Of a stretch of DNA of 64,000 nucleotides, positions 60,364 through 64,000 are shown piece by piece (within the stretch, counting starts at the first letter, position 1; each line of letters starts with the position of its first letter). A program made the translations under genes and the position numbers. This DNA comes from Bradyrhizobium sp. DOA9. GTDB lineage: Bacteria; Pseudomonadota; Alphaproteobacteria; Rhizobiales; Xanthobacteraceae. Under the pieces are notes generated by a model that saw only the letters and a program-made list of their open reading frames with translations, searched no databases and was not told the DNA's origin. The stretch spans positions 3,151,725-3,215,724 of the forward strand of contig NZ_DF820425.1 in assembly GCF_000617845.2 (NCBI RefSeq), given 5' to 3'.

Positions 60364-61365
60364 ATGCGCAAGCTGCTCTTTGCGATTGCCGCCGTGGCCA
60401 TTCTCATGGCCCCTGCGATTGCCCAGGCCCAGAGCCCCATCGTCATCAAGTTCAGCCACGTCGTCGCCAACGACACGCCGAAAGGGAAGGGCGCGCTGAA
60501 GTTCAAGGAGCTCGCCGAAAAATACACCGACGGCAAGGTCAAGGTCGAAGTCTATCCGAACTCCACGCTCTACAAGGACAAGGAGGAGATCGAGGCGCTC
60601 CAGCTCGGCTCGGTGCAGATGCTGGCGCCCTCGACCGCGAAATTCGCGCCGCTCGGCATCAAGGAGTTCGAGGCGCTCGACCTGCCCTGGCTGTTCAAGG
60701 ACGACGTGACCTATTCCAACGCGATGAAGGGCACGGTCGGCAAGTGGCTGTTCCAGAAGCTCGAGGCCAAGGGCATCATCGGCCTCGCTTATTGGGACAA
60801 CGGCTTCCACATGCTCTCCGCCAACCGCCCCTTGCTGAAGCCGACCGATTTTCAGGGTCTCAAGTTCCGCATCTCCGGGTCGAAGGTCGCCGACCAATAT
60901 CTCCGCATCATGGGCTCGATTCCGCAGATCATGGCGTTCTCGGAAGTCTACCAGGCGCTGCAGACCGGTGTGGTCGACGGCTGCGAGAACACGGCGTCCA
61001 ACTATCTGACGCAGAAGTTCTACGAGGTGCAGAAGGACATCACCGTGTCCTATCACGCGCATCTGCAGTATGCCGTCATCGTCAACTCGAAATTCTGGTC
61101 CGGCCTGCCGCCCGATATCCGCGCGCAGCTCGACAAGGCGATGGCAGAGGCGACCGACTACACCAACTCGATCGCGCGCCAGGAGAACGAGGAGGCGCTG
61201 GCCGAGATCAAGAAGACCGGCAAGACCAGCCTGCATTATCTCACCGAGGCCGACCGCAAGGCCTGGCAGGAGGCGATGCAGCCGACTTATAAATGGGCCA
61301 AGGGGCGGGTCGGGCAGGAGGTGCTCGATCTCGTCGCCAAGGAACTCGACGTCAAGATGAACTGA
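60364..61365 (+). CDS. TRAP transporter DctP-family substrate-binding protein
   Basis: A 333-residue periplasmic receptor. The signal peptide is MRKLLFAIAAVAILMAPAIA then QAQ. DctP motifs are KFSHVVANDTPKGKGALKFK near residue 30, YPNSTLYKDKEEIEALQLGS near 65, FRISGSKVADQYLRIMG near 172 with the key Arg, and EVYQALQTGVVDGCENTASN near 205. GGGAGG lies 6 nt before the ATG. It is followed by a fused DctQM permease gene (92 nt later). Ligand likely a C4-type or other carboxylate. Confidence 0.93.
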   Translation: MRKLLFAIAAVAILMAPAIAQAQSPIVIKFSHVVANDTPKGKGALKFKELAEKYTDGKVKVEVYPNSTLYKDKEEIEALQLGSVQMLAPSTAKFAPLGIKEFEALDLPWLFKDDVTYSNAMKGTVGKWLFQKLEAKGIIGLAYWDNGFHMLSANRPLLKPTDFQGLKFRISGSKVADQYLRIMGSIPQIMAFSEVYQALQTGVVDGCENTASNYLTQKFYEVQKDITVSYHAHLQYAVIVNSKFWSGLPPDIRAQLDKAMAEATDYTNSIARQENEEALAEIKKTGKTSLHYLTEADRKAWQEAMQPTYKWAKGRVGQEVLDLVAKELDVKMN

Positions 61366-61457
61366 CGGGCTGCGCCCCAATAACAACACGACCAACGGTC
61401 GGGGGCGATCGGGCTCCCGGCCGTTGCGCTTGAACGATTTCATCCGGGGGGACCAAG

Positions 61458-63491
61458 TTGCTGCGTGTGCTGAATCGTTTTCTCGATCATCTCGAGGAAT
61501 GGCTGATCGCGACGATGATCGCGGCTGCGACGTCGCTCATCTTCGTTGCGGTGCTGCACCGTTACGGCGCCGGGTTGTCGATCGACATCGCCAAATGGGC
61601 GGAAGCCCGCAACCTGGCCTTCCTCGCCGTGCCCGCGCGCGCGACGTTCGCCTGGCTTGCCGCGCTCGACCTGTCGTGGGCGCAGGAGCTCTGCATCTAC
61701 ATGTTCATCTGGATGGCGAAGTTCGGCGCCGCCTACGGCGTGCGGACCGGCATCCATGTCGGCGTCGACGTGCTGGTCAACATCCTGCCCGGCGGCTCGC
61801 GCCGCCGCATCATCACCTTCGGCTTGCTGTGCGGTGCGCTGTTCACCGCCATCGTGGGCTATTTCGGAGCCGCCTTCGTCAGCCACATGTGGCATAGCGG
61901 CCAGCAGTCCAACGACCTCGAAGCGCCGATGTGGATGGTGTATCTGACCATCCCGCTCGGCTCCGGCCTGATGTGCTTCCGCTTCCTGCAGGTCGCCTGG
62001 TCGTTCTACCGCACCGGCGAGCTGCCGCATCACGACATGGCGGGCGTCGAGGGCGTCGAGGCGGATCCGGTGCATCCGGCGCCGGTCACGCCGACCCAGG
62101 TGGTGCGGGACGAGCGCAGCCCGCTCGGCTGGATCCTGATGCTGCTGCCGGTCCTGATCGTCGCCCTGTGCTTCGCGCACGCGGCCCACATCATCGCCCT
62201 GCCGCAGGGCCTGCGCGTCTTCATCGTCTTTGCCCTTCTGATCTCCTTGATGCTGACGGGCATGCCGATCTCGATCGCGCTGGGCCTGACCGTGCTCAGC
62301 TTCATGTTCACGCTGACCGACGTGCGAACCGAATCGGTGGCGCTGAAGCTGTTCACCGGCATCGAGAATTTCGAGATCATGGCGATCCCGTTCTTCATCC
62401 TCGCCGGCAACTTCCTGACCCATGGCGGCGTGGCGCGACGGATGATCACCTTCGCAACCTCCCTGGTCGGCCATTGGTACGGCGGCCTCGCGCTCTCGGG
62501 CGTGGTTGCCTGCGCGCTGTTCGCCGCGATCTCCGGCTCCTCGCCGGCCACGGTGGTGGCGATCGGCTCGGTGATCCTGCCCGCCATGATCGCGCAAGGC
62601 TTTCCGAAACGGTTCGGCGCGGGTGTGATCACGACGTCCGGCTCGCTCGGCATTCTGATTCCGCCGTCGATCCCGATGGTGCTCTACGCCGTCTCCACCA
62701 ACAGCTCGGTCGGCAAGCTGTTCATCGCCGGCATCGTGCCCGGGCTTGCGCTCGCCTCGCTGCTCGGAGCGACGACATTCTATCGCGCCTGGCGCAACGA
62801 CTATCCGAGGATGCCGAAGGCGACCTTCGCCGAGCGCTTCGATGCGTTCCGCAAGTCGATCTGGGGCATCCTCCTGATCGTGATCGTGATCGGCGGCATC
62901 TACAGCGGCCTGTTCACGCCGACCGAGGCGGCCGCCGTCAGCGCGGTCTACGCCTTCATCGTCGCGGTGTTCATCTACAAGGACCTGAAGCTGCGCGACG
63001 TGCCGCGCGTGCTGCTGTCGTCGGCCAACCTCTCGGCGATGCTGCTCTACATCATCACCAACGCGGTGCTGTTCTCGTTCCTGATGACCTACGAGAACGT
63101 GCCGCAGGCGCTGGCGCAATGGATGATCGACCAGGGCCTGGGGTGGATCGGCTTCCTGCTGCTCGTCAATCTGCTGCTGCTGGTGGCCGGCAACGTGATG
63201 GAGCCGTCCTCGATCATCCTGATCATGGCGCCGATCCTGTTTCCGGTCGCGGTCAAGCTCGGCATCGACCCGATTCATTTCGGCATCCTGATGACGGTCA
63301 ACATGGAGGTCGGCCTCTGCCATCCGCCGGTCGGCCTCAACCTCTACGTCGCCTCGGGCATCGCCAAGATGGGGATCACCGAGCTCACGGTCGCGGTGTG
63401 GCCGTGGCTATTGACGATGCTGGGCTTCCTCGTGGTGGTGACGTATTGGCCCGGCCTGTCGCTGTGGCTGCCGCGCATGCTGGGGATGTAG
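61458..63491 (+). CDS. TRAP transporter fused permease (DctQ-DctM)
   Basis: A 677-residue inner-membrane protein starting with TTG at 61458, preceded by GGGGGGA. Residues about 1-195 are a DctQ-like four-helix small subunit (LNRFLDHLEEWLIATMIAAA, WAQELCIYMFIWMAKFGAAY). A linker rich in Pro/Val (about 200-225) joins the DctM large subunit (LRVFIVFALLISLMLTGMPI, GSSPATVVAIGSVILPAM, SLGILIPPSIPMVLYAVSTN, ITVN-type end MTVNMEVGLCHPPVGLNLYV). It transports the ligand of the DctP upstream, driven by an ion gradient. Confidence 0.9.
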   Translation: MLRVLNRFLDHLEEWLIATMIAAATSLIFVAVLHRYGAGLSIDIAKWAEARNLAFLAVPARATFAWLAALDLSWAQELCIYMFIWMAKFGAAYGVRTGIHVGVDVLVNILPGGSRRRIITFGLLCGALFTAIVGYFGAAFVSHMWHSGQQSNDLEAPMWMVYLTIPLGSGLMCFRFLQVAWSFYRTGELPHHDMAGVEGVEADPVHPAPVTPTQVVRDERSPLGWILMLLPVLIVALCFAHAAHIIALPQGLRVFIVFALLISLMLTGMPISIALGLTVLSFMFTLTDVRTESVALKLFTGIENFEIMAIPFFILAGNFLTHGGVARRMITFATSLVGHWYGGLALSGVVACALFAAISGSSPATVVAIGSVILPAMIAQGFPKRFGAGVITTSGSLGILIPPSIPMVLYAVSTNSSVGKLFIAGIVPGLALASLLGATTFYRAWRNDYPRMPKATFAERFDAFRKSIWGILLIVIVIGGIYSGLFTPTEAAAVSAVYAFIVAVFIYKDLKLRDVPRVLLSSANLSAMLLYIITNAVLFSFLMTYENVPQALAQWMIDQGLGWIGFLLLVNLLLLVAGNVMEPSSIILIMAPILFPVAVKLGIDPIHFGILMTVNMEVGLCHPPVGLNLYVASGIAKMGITELTVAVWPWLLTMLGFLVVVTYWPGLSLWLPRMLGM

Positions 63492-63616
63492 GTTGGGGGC
63501 GGAGACGCCAAGGGACATGGCTAACGCGCGGTAAACCCGTGCGTTCAAATGCTGCATTCATGCGGAGAACCCGTTTTACGGAAATGCGGTAGGAACATGC
63601 CAGCGGATGGGCTGGC

Positions 63617-64000
63617 ATGTTGTTCAACAGAATGGAATCCGGACGGGCGTCGATTTCCGACGCCGTCCATTTGGAAGTGATCACGGGCCTTCACGGCACG
63701 ACGATGCCGACCGTGCTCGCGGCCGCTTGTCAGATGATGGTCGGCGCCATTACGACCTACGAGACCGGCGACATGGTCACGGCAGTCCTGACGGTCGCCG
63801 GTGTCGCGGTGGCCGTTGTCCGCCTGCTTGAAATCTTCGCCTTCCGTCGTCGCCTTGCGCGCCCACCGCAGCTCGGCCGGGCCGAGGCCGTGCAATGGGA
63901 ACAGCGCTACATTGCCGGTACCGTCGTGACGGCCCTCGTGCTCGGCGTGTTCGCCGCGCGGAGCATCATGTTGGGCGATGCACTCTGCTCGGTGATGGCG
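63617..64000 (+). CDS. N-terminal membrane region of a probable GGDEF-type protein (partial)
   Basis: From ATG 63617 the frame is open to the window end (128 codons): MLFNRMESGRASISDAVHLE and then four hydrophobic stretches (PTVLAAACQMMVGAITTYE, MVTAVLTVAGVAVAVVRLLE, YIAGTVVTALVLGVFAARSI). The layout and the FAFRRRLARPP linker resemble the MASE-like membrane sensor region of rhizobial diguanylate cyclases, but no GGDEF motif lies inside the window. So the call is tentative. Confidence 0.5.
   Translation, partial: MLFNRMESGRASISDAVHLEVITGLHGTTMPTVLAAACQMMVGAITTYETGDMVTAVLTVAGVAVAVVRLLEIFAFRRRLARPPQLGRAEAVQWEQRYIAGTVVTALVLGVFAARSIMLGDALCSVMA

Noticed and set aside
61440..63323. Long minus-strand open frame (627 codons) opposite the TRAP permease
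   Set aside because: Same antisense pattern, very high charged-residue content, no family resemblance; the plus-strand permease is unmistakable.
1..64000. CRISPR arrays, rRNA, tRNA or integrase genes
   Set aside because: No regularly spaced direct repeats with unique spacers, no rRNA or tRNA sequence and no integrase-like protein was recognised on either strand.

Overview
The window looks like chromosome of a Bradyrhizobium-type slow-growing alphaproteobacterium (Nitrobacteraceae). The grounds are uniformly high GC, an avidin homologue resembling the bradavidins, a 24-residue membrane peptide and paired unknown genes that I associate with this group, several families of dispersed intergenic repeats, and very many solute-transport and oxidoreductase genes. 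This assignment is inference from gene content; no rRNA, tRNA or other phylogenetic marker lies in the window. Layout: positions 1-7162 are mostly minus-strand catabolic genes (end of a DUF72 gene, M20 amidohydrolase, enolase-superfamily enzyme, RTX-like secreted protein, M20 peptidase, MFS transporter). Positions 7396-9551 hold a membrane-tethered TAXI receptor and three very small genes. An IS5-type element (9733-10935) has split a dispersed repeat. Then come the avidin homologue and a translationally coupled pair of unknown genes (11054-12456), a Bug-type solute receptor, a divergent pair of peptidoglycan genes (lytic transglycosylase and L,D-transpeptidase), a VOC protein, urate hydroxylase PuuD with a C-terminal cytochrome, a PQQ-type sugar dehydrogenase and an SDR. 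The cyoABCD quinol oxidase operon occupies 21296-25143. Positions 25367-34114 carry a nuclease-like exported protein, a GMC oxidoreductase with a small partner, an HtrA-like protease without signal peptide, a fused indolepyruvate:ferredoxin oxidoreductase and a hotdog-fold dehydratase-like protein. A near-perfect sigma-54 promoter (34270-34285) precedes a biuret-hydrolase-like enzyme and an NCS2-type permease, suggesting nitrogen-controlled scavenging. A minus-strand ABC sugar-type importer without ATPase gene follows (36756-39837), then a minus-strand block iorAB-soxF-soxX-soxY-soxZ-soxA (39918-46089): a periplasmic molybdo-hydroxylase beside a partial thiosulfate-oxidation system that has no soxB or soxCD here and an altered SoxY tail. 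A cobalamin-binding radical SAM enzyme, a DHA2-type MFS exporter and a Ca2+/H+ antiporter gene (cax) follow. Positions 50960-57446 form an accessory iron block (unknown gene, Sel1 protein, TonB-dependent receptor, PiuC-like dioxygenase, membrane protein, AraC regulator). It is flanked by two copies of the 3' end of cax that differ only at three wobble positions, which is strong sequence evidence of insertion or recombination at the end of cax. The window closes with a PNPOx-like protein, an SDR, a trans-aconitate methyltransferase-like gene, a DctP receptor plus fused DctQM TRAP transporter, and the start of a membrane protein that may be a diguanylate cyclase. Working logic: most operons are tightly packed with ATGA/GTGA/TGATG overlaps, several starts are TTG or GTG behind strong Shine-Dalgarno sequences, and regulatory or mobile signal is concentrated in the gaps.
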